The notes: generated by a model from the sequence alone, not told the origin. A stretch of 16,383 nucleotides of DNA from an uncultured Bacteroidota bacterium (GCA_903929655.1 CAIYVS010000596.1:1-16383); one strand, 5' to 3'; counted from the first letter of the stretch, positions 9,168 through 16,041 are shown. Translations and numbers: made by a program.

Positions 9168-10057
9168 TGCACATTAAATGGTTTTTGATTGCTGCATTCT
9201 ATATTGTCCCCCGCTGATACTTTAAAGTATCTACAGAAATACTTGTAATACTCATAACGATATTTTGTTTTTTCACTGGCAGTTTTGCCACATTCTATAC
9301 CCCCGTTTATAACATTCACTGTGGCCCCGAAACCAGGCAACCTGCCATCCTGAATGTCAACGGCACTGGCAATCCATTTCCCGCACATAATATCATGGCA
9401 GGACGGCTTGGGTTGTTGAGGTGTCATCCAGAACCATATAGCAGAAGCAAATGATAAGATCGGTTCTTCACTTAACAACTCAGGGTGCATGAGCAAAGTA
9501 TCCTTACTGCCATAATATGCTTTACTGAACTGCCCGTAATTATAATTCCAGGATAATTGCTTCGGCCCCCGGCCGTGGTAGGATACGTTTTGTATCGGGT
9601 AAAATTCTTTGTTATTAGTATCTGAGTACTGCATGCACCCATGTTCGCAACCAAGTTCCTCAATATATACCAACCCCCATTTAAAATACCCTCCGTGTGC
9701 CCCATCCCAGCCACCGCTTGTTTCCTGTGCTACGTTCGCAAGAAAAGCGCACAGCTCACGTTTTTGTGTTTCTTCATCACCCTCAGCAATAAATAAAGGA
9801 AACTTTTCTGCTGCCTTTATAAATGCCCGGAAAGTATAGAAATCTGTTTTTTTTCCCTTTTTTTTAGCAGACAAATTATATCTGTTTGGAAAAAGTTCAT
9901 TCCATTTTTTTTCATCCAGATATTTATAAAGATTGTTTTTCTCCTTCGTATTTACTATTTCCTTTACGGACTTTTCTGTTTGCGAAAAAGAAAGACTGTA
10001 AATGCTTATGCCGCATAACAACAAAAAAAAGTATTTGCAGAGATTCCTTTTCGTCAT
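9164..10057 (-). CDS. Secreted glycoside hydrolase family 19 chitinase-like protein
   Basis: A 297-residue protein with an N-terminal Sec signal (about 1-26, ending SLSFSQ) and a linker, then a GH19 domain (about 70-280). Diagnostic stretches are FLANVAQETSGGWDGA, in which Glu112 matches the general acid of the HETTGG motif of plant chitinases; FKWGLVYIEELG, in which Glu134 lies 22 residues on, at the position of the general base; YHGRGPKQLSWNYNYG; and the late NVINGGIECG motif. Both catalytic glutamates are therefore present. The family hydrolyses beta-1,4 bonds of chitin with inversion; related members act on peptidoglycan-like substrates, so that remains possible. No carbohydrate-binding module or type IX sorting domain is visible. 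Promoter unclear: no TAnnTTTG element lies in the 78-base gap upstream. Confidence 0.93.
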   Translation of the reverse strand: MTKRNLCKYFFLLLCGISIYSLSFSQTEKSVKEIVNTKEKNNLYKYLDEKKWNELFPNRYNLSAKKKGKKTDFYTFRAFIKAAEKFPLFIAEGDEETQKRELCAFLANVAQETSGGWDGAHGGYFKWGLVYIEELGCEHGCMQYSDTNNKEFYPIQNVSYHGRGPKQLSWNYNYGQFSKAYYGSKDTLLMHPELLSEEPILSFASAIWFWMTPQQPKPSCHDIMCGKWIASAVDIQDGRLPGFGATVNVINGGIECGKTASEKTKYRYEYYKYFCRYFKVSAGDNIECSNQKPFNVQ

Positions 10058-10078
10058 ACACTTTATTTCATTAAAATT

Positions 10079-10113
10079 AAAAAACAGTCCCGTATTAATG
10101 AGACTGTTTTTTT
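10079..10113. terminator. Hairpin terminator between the beta-barrel gene and the chitinase-like gene
   Basis: CAGTC (10085-10089) pairs with GACTG (10102-10106), extended by a run of six A on the left and seven T on the right, with a 12-base loop. For minus-strand transcripts it sits about 20 bases after the stop of the beta-barrel gene (10136) and ends in a U tract. It should separate that gene from the chitinase-peptidase pair. Confidence 0.75.
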
Positions 10114-10135
10114 AAATGAATTTGTAATTGTCTAT

Positions 10136-10930
10136 TTATTTGCTGTGTAGCCTGCTGTGAGTTTCCGTCGCATTATCAGGCTCAGCATAACTTCCAAACA
10201 TTCTTATGCGGTAACGTTGATGGTGTCTTCTGTACTTTTCGTAATCATACATGGGGTTGGTGCGGTCAGCACTTGCCATCCTGAACCGAAAGCCAACAGT
10301 CACGGGAACAGCCCATATCTGGTAATTCAGGTTAGATGTAGTATTCTCGTGTGGCGCGGTAACATTGTAATGCAAGTCGTAATAACGTGCAGCAAGATCA
10401 ATGTTAAATGCAAACAAGGGACTGAAATTATAATTATAACCCGCCTGCATACCTAATACAAGGCCATTACCATTATCAGGTGCTTTATACGATTCATTCG
10501 CACCCCTGTTGTTAGGGTCGTTTTTAGCAAGTCCAAAACCAACAGCGAAACCAATATAAAGATCACTCTTACCTATCTTTGCTTTTTTGTTTGCAATACC
10601 ACAAAGAGAGGTTGTATAAGCAGAATAAACGAATTTTTTGTCGTCTCCACCATAAGTAATAGTAGGGTAATTAGCATCAGCATATACTTTACTGGATGTA
10701 GACGCCAGTTCCAACTCATGAATATTAATACCTAATTGCCAGTCACTCCATGAATTATACAATGCCCACACAGAACCTGCATAATTAACTATCGAGGCGT
10801 TACCAATATAATACATGTTGCCCGCCGGTTGGGTATTGGTACTTATTCCCCCTCCAAAACCTACCTCAAACTTCTGGCCAAAAGCGAAAACGGGACTCAA
10901 CATTAAAAAAGCAAGTATGGTTTTTTTCAT
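10136..10930 (-). CDS. Outer-membrane beta-barrel protein, function unknown
   Basis: A 264-residue protein with a clean signal peptide (1 to about 18, ending AFAFGQ). The body alternates polar and aromatic residues in short strands (KFEVGFGGGIST, SVWALYNSWSDWQLGINIHE, LYIGFAVGFGLA, LVLGMQAGYNYNF, AFNIDLAARYYDLHY, IWAVPVTVGFRFRM), typical of an 8- to 10-stranded outer-membrane barrel. The last strand ends near residue 218 and is followed by an unusual basic, tyrosine- and histidine-rich tail of about 45 residues (KYRRHHQRYRIRMF...) instead of stopping at the barrel's C-terminal aromatic residue. It appears monocistronic: a 230-base gap upstream and a terminator downstream. I do not recognise a specific family beyond the barrel fold; transport, adhesion or scaffolding cannot be told apart. 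Confidence 0.82.
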   Translation of the reverse strand: MKKTILAFLMLSPVFAFGQKFEVGFGGGISTNTQPAGNMYYIGNASIVNYAGSVWALYNSWSDWQLGINIHELELASTSSKVYADANYPTITYGGDDKKFVYSAYTTSLCGIANKKAKIGKSDLYIGFAVGFGLAKNDPNNRGANESYKAPDNGNGLVLGMQAGYNYNFSPLFAFNIDLAARYYDLHYNVTAPHENTTSNLNYQIWAVPVTVGFRFRMASADRTNPMYDYEKYRRHHQRYRIRMFGSYAEPDNATETHSRLHSK

Positions 10931-11086
10931 TTTTTATCGGTATTGATTACTAAAAATAGCAAATATTTAAATGCGATTAATCACTATCGGACAGAAAAAT
11001 AAATAAATAATGCTTTATGTACAAACATTATCAGGGAATTATTATTAAAATGGCCTAAACAGAACAAAGAAACAATATTTTTATAA

Positions 11087-11152
11087 CAATATCACCCCCC
11101 TCTTTAAAGTACATATGTGTCAATATCACCTCTCCTTTGGAGAGTTGGGGGG
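11087..11152. repeat. Cluster of short palindromes with a 34-base direct repeat (REP-like)
   Basis: CAATATCACC occurs twice, at 11087-11096 and 11121-11130. Each copy leads into pyrimidine-rich sequence and a palindrome: CTTTAAAG (11102-11109) after the first, and CTCTCC-TTT-GGAGAG (11130-11144) after the second. ACATATGT (11111-11118) lies between them, and C6 (11095-11100) can pair with G6 (11147-11152). The cluster begins just after the DUF3108 stop, where a terminator or mRNA-stabilising hairpin is expected, but there is no U tract. It resembles dispersed GC-rich hairpins common in Bacteroidota intergenic DNA. Confidence 0.55.
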
Positions 11153-11160
11153 AAAGGTCT

Positions 11161-11964
11161 TTACTCCTGGCTCATTAATCCCTTGAAAGGATATTTAAGA
11201 TTTTCGTAACCCATAAGGTCTACCTTGATACTGCCAACCAGGATCGGGCTACTGATACGTAAGGGTAGGTGGTTCTTGTCATCACTCACCCAAATTTTCA
11301 TCTTTTCACCACCTTTAAATATGGTACCCTCAATAAGTAATGGCTGTATTTTTATCGATTTAAAGGTTCCGAACCTCGTTTTTATCTCTTCTTTGCCTAT
11401 ATATCTTATATATAATGGATACACCTTGTCATCCAAAAAAAGATTGAATGCTATTTTATCACCTGGCTCATACTCATCATAATTGATATTGCGGGCGTAA
11501 TATATTGCAGACAGAATATCCTGGGTACACTTGGGTATATCAAAAGTGCCGTTGGTAGACGTAGCCTTCCCTTCTTCATGGTCAAAATTAACATCGTTAA
11601 TAATAGTATACCCTCCCTCATTCACATTCCTAAGAAATTTTACCGGCAACATACTTTTCTTGTCAATGAATGTCTCATATCTGTCACGCACTTTAAATAT
11701 CCAGTCGTGCGATTTCATCGTTTTCCCTTCACCTGTTATATGATAAACCCTGTGTCCGTTAATGCGGGTATCCTCAATACTGAAATTGGCTTCGCCTGCA
11801 TTTACCCAAATAGCCCCCATATTGTAATACACCATAAAATTCAGTTTCTCACCAGTCAGGAAACTGGTATTAGTTTTTCCACAAAGTTCACGCTGAGCTA
11901 CTGCATTTAATGAGAGTGTAATAAGTATCGAAAAAATAAATGCAGCTTTCTTTATCAGGACCAT
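11161..11964 (-). CDS. DUF3108 domain-containing secreted protein
   Basis: A 267-residue protein with a Sec signal (about 1-23, ending LNAVAQ). The mature part matches the DUF3108 pattern: an opening FLTGEKLNFMVYYNMGAIWVNAG, then a RDRYETFIDKKSMLPVKF segment near residue 92, DILSAIYYAR near 149, a PGDKIAFNLFLDDKVYPLYI stretch, a KTRFGTFKSIKIQPLL stretch, and the closing WVSDDKNHLPLRI near residue 227. The family is predicted to be a periplasmic or outer-membrane-associated beta-rich fold without established biochemistry. The gene starts 36 bases after the stop of the flippase-like gene on the same strand, so the two are likely cotranscribed and may share an envelope role (inference). Confidence 0.9.
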   Translation of the reverse strand: MVLIKKAAFIFSILITLSLNAVAQRELCGKTNTSFLTGEKLNFMVYYNMGAIWVNAGEANFSIEDTRINGHRVYHITGEGKTMKSHDWIFKVRDRYETFIDKKSMLPVKFLRNVNEGGYTIINDVNFDHEEGKATSTNGTFDIPKCTQDILSAIYYARNINYDEYEPGDKIAFNLFLDDKVYPLYIRYIGKEEIKTRFGTFKSIKIQPLLIEGTIFKGGEKMKIWVSDDKNHLPLRISSPILVGSIKVDLMGYENLKYPFKGLMSQE

Positions 11965-12000
11965 AAAGTATAATGTCTATAATGAATCTAATATACGTTT

Positions 12001-12957
12001 TTAACGAAGCAATCTCATACGAAGTAGTAAAAAGCTGCCAATTATGGAAGGTATTACCAGGTTCAGCAGCCATAATGCCAATGTGGCGCCCAATATCCCT
12101 ATCGTATTATATGAAAAATGATGAAATAAAAATAAACTTACCTGTGCCCTTGTTCCAAGCTCTGCCAAAGCTATACTGGGAATCACAGCCATAAGCCCAA
12201 AAAAAAGGCTAGCCACGCAAAATCCCCCAAATAATGGCATACTAACATTCATCCAGTATAGTAAAAACAAATACTGTGCCGTAAAAACCACATAACGTGT
12301 CACTGAAATGAACAGAATGTTAAATAACTGCCTGGTAGTAAATCTTTTAAGCAATTGCGTATATAAATTATAGCGCCTCGCCCACTTATTTTTAGCCAAT
12401 AATGGCAGCCATGCTTCAAACTTCCAGTACAAAATGCCTATTACGGCACAGACAAATACGCATGCTGCTAACAATAGCCTGTTACCAAATTCGTGAAAAT
12501 TCAGATTCAGATAAATTAGCCCGATAATGCCAAAAAAGAAAAAAGTAAACAGCTGCACTACAACACCAAGTACCGATACACTTATCAACCTGAAAGTATT
12601 CTTTCTTTTCAGGTATAAAATGCGCCCCGGGTATTCTCCTATCCGGTTAGGTGTCACTATAGAAATAGCCAGCCCTGCCAGGTAACTTGCAAAAGCACCC
12701 CTGTAGGATACCGGCTGCGCAGAACCAGCCAACAAATGCCATTTACGGGCCTCCAGCGCCAGGTTCACCGGCAATAAAAAAATACTCAGGCACAAAAAAA
12801 CAAGTGAGCCTGTATGTTCCCAGGCCGTTCTGTCTACACTATGCAACTGTTTATTTACCTGCACATAGATACCCCAAAGCAATAGTGCAGAAATAATTGC
12901 CCCTGCTGCGTAATTGAACCATATTTTGGTACTTTTGTTCAAGCTAAATTTATTCAT
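12001..12957 (-). CDS. Lysylphosphatidylglycerol synthase transmembrane-region / flippase-like integral membrane protein
   Basis: A 318-residue polytopic protein with about eight hydrophobic segments (roughly residues 14-33, 50-68, 85-101, 123-148, 160-177, 212-235, 242-268 and 285-312). The motif LALEARKW (66-73) and the TPNRIGEYPGR segment (102-112) are characteristic of the LPG_synthase_TM family (formerly UPF0104), which includes the flippase half of MprF. Only the membrane domain is present; the soluble lysyltransferase domain is absent, as in many stand-alone members. Possible roles are lipid or polyprenyl-linked substrate translocation across the inner membrane. The ATG at 12957 is next to the proposed GTG of ruvC on the other strand, leaving one base between the genes; its promoter would then lie inside ruvC. 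Confidence 0.88.
   Translation of the reverse strand: MNKFSLNKSTKIWFNYAAGAIISALLLWGIYVQVNKQLHSVDRTAWEHTGSLVFLCLSIFLLPVNLALEARKWHLLAGSAQPVSYRGAFASYLAGLAISIVTPNRIGEYPGRILYLKRKNTFRLISVSVLGVVVQLFTFFFFGIIGLIYLNLNFHEFGNRLLLAACVFVCAVIGILYWKFEAWLPLLAKNKWARRYNLYTQLLKRFTTRQLFNILFISVTRYVVFTAQYLFLLYWMNVSMPLFGGFCVASLFFGLMAVIPSIALAELGTRAQVSLFLFHHFSYNTIGILGATLALWLLNLVIPSIIGSFLLLRMRLLR
12930..12937 (+). promoter_or_regulatory. Candidate -7 element for ruvC, inside the flippase gene
   Basis: TACTTTTG is a perfect match to TAnnTTTG and lies 22 bases before the proposed GTG start of ruvC, within the first codons of the divergent flippase gene. No TTG lies at the usual 19-21-base distance upstream, so support rests on the -7 box and its placement. 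If real, transcription would begin just upstream of the GTG and leave a very short leader. Confidence 0.4.
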
Positions 12958-12958
12958 A

Positions 12959-13564
12959 GTGCCGGGGCATCCTTCAGGACAAGATACTACTCAAATCATT
13001 CTTGGCATAGACCCCGGAACACTTATTATGGGTTATGGGCTCATAGCCATAAATAAAAATAACATATCCCTTATCGAAATGGGCGTGCTTCAGCTGGCAA
13101 AGAATAAAGAACATTCCGAACGCCTGCAACTCATATATAAAAAGATGGATGGCCTCATTAAAGAGCATAAGCCCGCCGCAGTAGCAATTGAAGCACCCTT
13201 TTTTGGAAAGAACGTGCAAAGTATGCTTAAACTTGGCAGAGCACAGGGAGTAGCAATAGCCGCAGCCATGATGAGCGGCCTCCATGCACATGAATATGCA
13301 CCCCGCAAGATCAAACAATCCATAACAGGCCGGGGAAATGCCACCAAAGAGCAGGTTTGGAAAATGCTCCAGGCCACTCTGAAGTTTGACGACGATGTAC
13401 GCTTTATGGATGCGACTGACGCCGTGGCCGTGGCACTATGCCATCATTACCAAAGCAAAGTACCAGGTAAAAAAGAAGGTAATAACATTGTAAAAAACAA
13501 AGCAAAAAAATCCGGTGGCTGGGGCGCATTCCTCGCGGAGAACCCGGGCAGAGTGAAAAAATAA
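12959..13564 (+). CDS. ruvC: Crossover junction endodeoxyribonuclease RuvC
   Basis: Resolves Holliday junctions by paired nicks after RuvAB branch migration; acts as a dimer on DNA. With the GTG at 12959 the product has 201 residues. The four acidic catalytic positions are present: Asp18 (LGIDPGT), Glu78 (AIEAPFF), Asp151 and Asp154 (DATDAVAVALCHH). Asp18 and Glu78 are 60 apart, close to the E. coli spacing. The end WGAFLAENPGRVKK resembles the tail of other Bacteroidota RuvC proteins. The start is uncertain: there is no ATG in frame before the catalytic core, upstream TTG codons (12914, 12926, 12935) would overlap the divergent gene, and 12914 and 12926 precede the candidate promoter. The GTG leaves a longer N-terminal lead (about 13 residues) than is usual. 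Confidence 0.93.
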   Translation: MPGHPSGQDTTQIILGIDPGTLIMGYGLIAINKNNISLIEMGVLQLAKNKEHSERLQLIYKKMDGLIKEHKPAAVAIEAPFFGKNVQSMLKLGRAQGVAIAAAMMSGLHAHEYAPRKIKQSITGRGNATKEQVWKMLQATLKFDDDVRFMDATDAVAVALCHHYQSKVPGKKEGNNIVKNKAKKSGGWGAFLAENPGRVKK

Positions 13565-13698
13565 ACTGGCCAGTTAATATATTGGCTATTAAAATATTAT
13601 CCTCAGATAATTAACAATTCACAATATTTATTACTTTAGTCCCTGTATTAAGGGAAAGAGAAGTATATTTATAGAGTTTCCGAAAAATAGGGAGTAAT

Positions 13699-14394
13699 AT
13701 GCCTGAATACAAAGCAAAAATTTTATTGGTCGAAGACGACCCAACATTAAGTTATGTCATTAAAGACAGCCTGAACAAAAATCTGTACGATGTTGTTCAC
13801 TGTCCCGATGGCGAAACAGGATGGGCGCAGTTCATGAAGCACAATTTCGATATTTGCCTGCTTGATGTAATGCTGCCCAAAAAAGATGGTATGTCATTGG
13901 CACACCAGATCAGGGAAAAAAATGAAACCATTCCTATTTTATTGCTCACTTCCAAATCTATGGATGATGACAAAATTGCAGGTTTGAAAAGCGGTGCAGA
14001 CGATTACATCACCAAGCCTTTCAACATGCAGGAATTGTTGCTCAGGCTTGATGTTTTTTTAAGGCGCACCAAAAAGAAGGAAGATAATACACCGACAACG
14101 TTCGATCTTGGTGAATTGGATTTCGACTACACCAACCTCAACCTCAAAGGGCCCAAAGCAGAGCATACCCTCACCCAGCGAGAGGCAGACCTCATCAGGT
14201 TCCTTTGCCTCAATGCCAACAGGGTACTGAAACGCGATGAAATACTGATGCAGGTTTGGGGCAAGGATGATTATTTCCTGGGCCGTAGTATGGACGTGTT
14301 CATAACTAAAGTGCGCAAATACCTTAAAGAAGCTAAGAAAGCCGAACTGCAAACAATACATGGTATTGGGTTCAAATTCGTATACAATCCATAG
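13699..14394 (+). CDS. OmpR/PhoB-family two-component response regulator
   Basis: A 231-residue protein of standard length. The receiver domain (about 6-120) has the acidic pocket Glu12-Asp13-Asp14, phospho-acceptor Asp56 in CLLDVMLP, Thr84 in LLLTSK and Lys106 in DYITKPF. The winged-helix DNA-binding domain (about 133-230) includes LTQREADLIRFL, NRVLKRDEILMQVWG and the C-terminal hairpin IHGIGFKFVYNP. The receiver is expected to be activated by a histidine kinase, but none is encoded beside it: ruvC lies upstream and a terminator follows directly. The sequence resembles the RprY-like regulators of Bacteroidota (recognition from memory, moderate certainty). The 134-base upstream gap contains only an imperfect -7 candidate TACTTTAG at 13632-13639. 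Confidence 0.95.
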   Translation: MPEYKAKILLVEDDPTLSYVIKDSLNKNLYDVVHCPDGETGWAQFMKHNFDICLLDVMLPKKDGMSLAHQIREKNETIPILLLTSKSMDDDKIAGLKSGADDYITKPFNMQELLLRLDVFLRRTKKKEDNTPTTFDLGELDFDYTNLNLKGPKAEHTLTQREADLIRFLCLNANRVLKRDEILMQVWGKDDYFLGRSMDVFITKVRKYLKEAKKAELQTIHGIGFKFVYNP

Positions 14395-14418
14395 AAATAA
14401 TTACAAACAAACATTCCG

Positions 14419-14445
14419 CGCCCCGATGACCTCGGGGCGTTTTTT
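14419..14445 (+). terminator. Rho-independent terminator after the response regulator
   Basis: A perfect 8-base-pair GC-rich stem, CGCCCCGA (14419-14426) with TCGGGGCG (14432-14439), a TGACC loop and six T at 14440-14445. It begins 25 bases after the stop at 14394. On the minus strand no U tract follows, so it is directional and does not serve the convergent TPR gene. Confidence 0.93.
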
Positions 14446-14479
14446 ATTGACCAATCAATGTGTCATGCCGAACCTGATC

Positions 14480-15187
14480 TTACTTACAGTATTTTTGCAA
14501 TGAGTCATAAGCTTCTATTTTACCTAAAGCACCAGCCCTGAATAAATCTAAACAACTGCCTTTCTTATCTTTTGTCTGCGCTCTAACCAATGCGCGATGA
14601 AAATAGACTTCTTGATTGCTGGAATCAATTTCTATGAATTTTGTATAATCATCTATTGCTCCCTTATAGTCCTGTAATTTACTTTTCAATGTTGCTCTAT
14701 TATTATAAGCTTCTTTAAAATTACGGTCAAGTGATATAGCTTTAGTATAATCAGATATCGCACCTAGATAATCTTTCAATTGCTTCTTTGATGCTGCCCG
14801 ATCATAATATCCAACTTTGTCATTGGGATTCAAGTCTATAAATTTTGTATAGTCACCGATAGCGCCCTGAAAATCACCTATCCTAGCTTTCAAGTCTGCT
14901 CTTTGGAAATAAATATCTTTATTGCCAGGGTCAAGCTCGACGAATTTATTATAGTCGCTTATGGCAGCTTGATAATTATTTAATGATGCATATGCGTAAC
15001 CTCTGTTACTATAAGCTTCTTTAAAATTTGGATCTATAGATATTGCTTTATTAAAATCGGCAATCGCACTTTGTAAATCTCCAGATTGTGCCTTTTCAAC
15101 GCCTTGATGATTGTAGGTATCCGCATGTTGGCTATTGCAATTATTAAACAAGAAAAGGCTAATAAATAGTAAAAAAGAGGGTTTCAT
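14480..15187 (-). CDS. Exported tetratricopeptide repeat (TPR) protein
   Basis: A 235-residue protein. It has a hydrophobic signal (about 1-16) with a cysteine at residue 17 (LFNNC), a weak lipobox, so it may be a lipoprotein or simply periplasmic. Five 34-residue TPR units follow (about 27-196) and then a degenerate sixth, GSCLDLFRAGALGKIEAYDSLQKYC, a cysteine-containing cap often seen at the end of Bacteroidota TPR proteins. Units 4 and 5 resemble units 1 and 2 more than their neighbours, pointing to a three-unit duplication. TPR arrays mediate protein-protein contacts; the partner is unknown. It lies 61 bases downstream of pdxJ on the same strand and may be cotranscribed with it; no promoter was recognised in the gap. 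Confidence 0.92.
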   Translation of the reverse strand: MKPSFLLFISLFLFNNCNSQHADTYNHQGVEKAQSGDLQSAIADFNKAISIDPNFKEAYSNRGYAYASLNNYQAAISDYNKFVELDPGNKDIYFQRADLKARIGDFQGAIGDYTKFIDLNPNDKVGYYDRAASKKQLKDYLGAISDYTKAISLDRNFKEAYNNRATLKSKLQDYKGAIDDYTKFIEIDSSNQEVYFHRALVRAQTKDKKGSCLDLFRAGALGKIEAYDSLQKYCK

Positions 15188-15248
15188 AAAAAAGGTATAT
15201 TCTTTAAAAGTAAAAATTATTTCCCTTCCTTTTCCGAAAACATATATT

Positions 15249-15992
15249 TTATTTCCCCTTTAGGGGGATCAGGGGGTTTAAACATCTCTTATACAACTGC
15301 ACACTATTCTCCAGTCCGTAATAAAGCGCATCGCATATCAAAGCATGCCCTATAGAAACCTCCAGCAAACCCGGAATATGTTGTGCAAAATATTTCAGGT
15401 TTTCCAGGTCCAGATCATGCCCTGCATTAATGCCCAGCATTTTTTCATTCGCCACCTTGGCTGCTTTTACATAGTCTGCAATAGCAAGTTCTTTATTAGC
15501 ACGAAAATGTTTGGCGTAAGCCTCCGTATACAATTCCACCCTGTCCGTACCCGTATCAGCAGCAGCGGCCACCATGGCCTCCACAGGGTCCACAAAAATA
15601 GACACCCTTATACCAACCTTCTTAAAAACAGCAATAATATCCCTGAGATATGCCGCCTTCCCGATCGTGTCCCAACCATGGTTACTAGTCAACTGCCCGG
15701 GATCATCCGGCACCAGCGTCACCTGCGTAGGCATCACCTCCAGCACCAGCGCAACAAACTTATCCTCCAGCGGGTTACCCTCTATATTGAACTCCGTTTT
15801 AATGATAGGCTTTATTGCCCTAACATCGCTATAGCGTATATGCCTTTCATCAGGCCTCGGATGCACCGTGATTCCATCTGCCCCAAACAACTGGCAATCA
15901 ATCGCAGCCTTAACCACACTCGGATTATCACCACCCCTGCTATTTCGCAAAGTGGCTATCTTATTTATATTTACTGAAAGTTTTGTTGGCAT
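15249..15992 (-). CDS. pdxJ: Pyridoxine 5'-phosphate synthase (vitamin B6 biosynthesis)
   Basis: A 247-residue TIM-barrel enzyme of normal length. It condenses 1-deoxyxylulose 5-phosphate with 3-amino-2-oxopropyl phosphate to give pyridoxine 5'-phosphate, the last ring-forming step of the DXP-dependent pathway. Visible motifs are LSVNINKIATLRN at the N-terminus, TVHPRPDERHI with His44, Arg46 and Arg50, KTEFNIEG with Glu71, TLVPDDPGQLTSNHGWD near residue 92, RVSIFVDP near 129 and GINAGHDLDLENL with His192. All match the family's active-site positions. Homologues usually end at about YKRCL; the last residues here, PLIPLKGK, come from a REP-like hairpin that covers the stop region. The ATG at 15992 is about 90 bases downstream of a promoter candidate. 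Confidence 0.97.
   Translation of the reverse strand: MPTKLSVNINKIATLRNSRGGDNPSVVKAAIDCQLFGADGITVHPRPDERHIRYSDVRAIKPIIKTEFNIEGNPLEDKFVALVLEVMPTQVTLVPDDPGQLTSNHGWDTIGKAAYLRDIIAVFKKVGIRVSIFVDPVEAMVAAAADTGTDRVELYTEAYAKHFRANKELAIADYVKAAKVANEKMLGINAGHDLDLENLKYFAQHIPGLLEVSIGHALICDALYYGLENSVQLYKRCLNPLIPLKGK
15255..15276. repeat. REP-like GC-rich hairpin overlapping the 3' end of pdxJ
   Basis: CCCC-TTTA-GGGG (15255-15266) forms a tight hairpin and is followed by GATCAGGGGG (15267-15276). On the minus strand this reads as a CCCCCTGATCCCCC block followed by TAAAGGGG, a pattern I recognise as a dispersed intergenic repeat in Bacteroidota. It lies wholly within pdxJ and encodes most of its last eight residues. 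Confidence 0.6.
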
Positions 15993-16021
15993 TTTTATTA
16001 AAACTTAAGTCCATACGCATC

Positions 16022-16041
16022 ATTGCGAGGAACCAAGCAAT
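16022..16041. repeat. REP-like palindrome ATTGC ... GCAAT
   Basis: ATTGC (16022-16026) and GCAAT (16037-16041) flank GAGGAACCAA. The whole closely resembles the widespread bacterial element CATTGCGAGGAACGAAGCAATC, differing by one base in the core. It falls in the probable untranslated leader of pdxJ. Confidence 0.6.

Noticed and set aside
10960..10967. AATATTTG on the minus strand as promoter of the beta-barrel gene
   Set aside because: The first T of the -7 box is missing and no -33 element lies at the right distance.
12914..12958. TTG-initiated extension of ruvC
   Set aside because: It would add a hydrophobic stretch unknown in RuvC, overlap the flippase gene and, at 12914, start upstream of the only good -7 box.
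13632..13639. TACTTTAG as promoter of the response regulator
   Set aside because: One mismatch in the critical TTTG part and no TTG at the -33 distance.
14460..14480. TGTCATGCCGAACCTGATC as another dispersed palindromic repeat
   Set aside because: It resembles the left half of a common bacterial repeat, but the matching right half is missing, so no palindrome can be shown.
15345..15977. 210-codon plus-strand frame opposite pdxJ
   Set aside because: It is the antisense shadow of pdxJ, rich in His, Arg and Ile with no domain, while pdxJ has all its active-site motifs.
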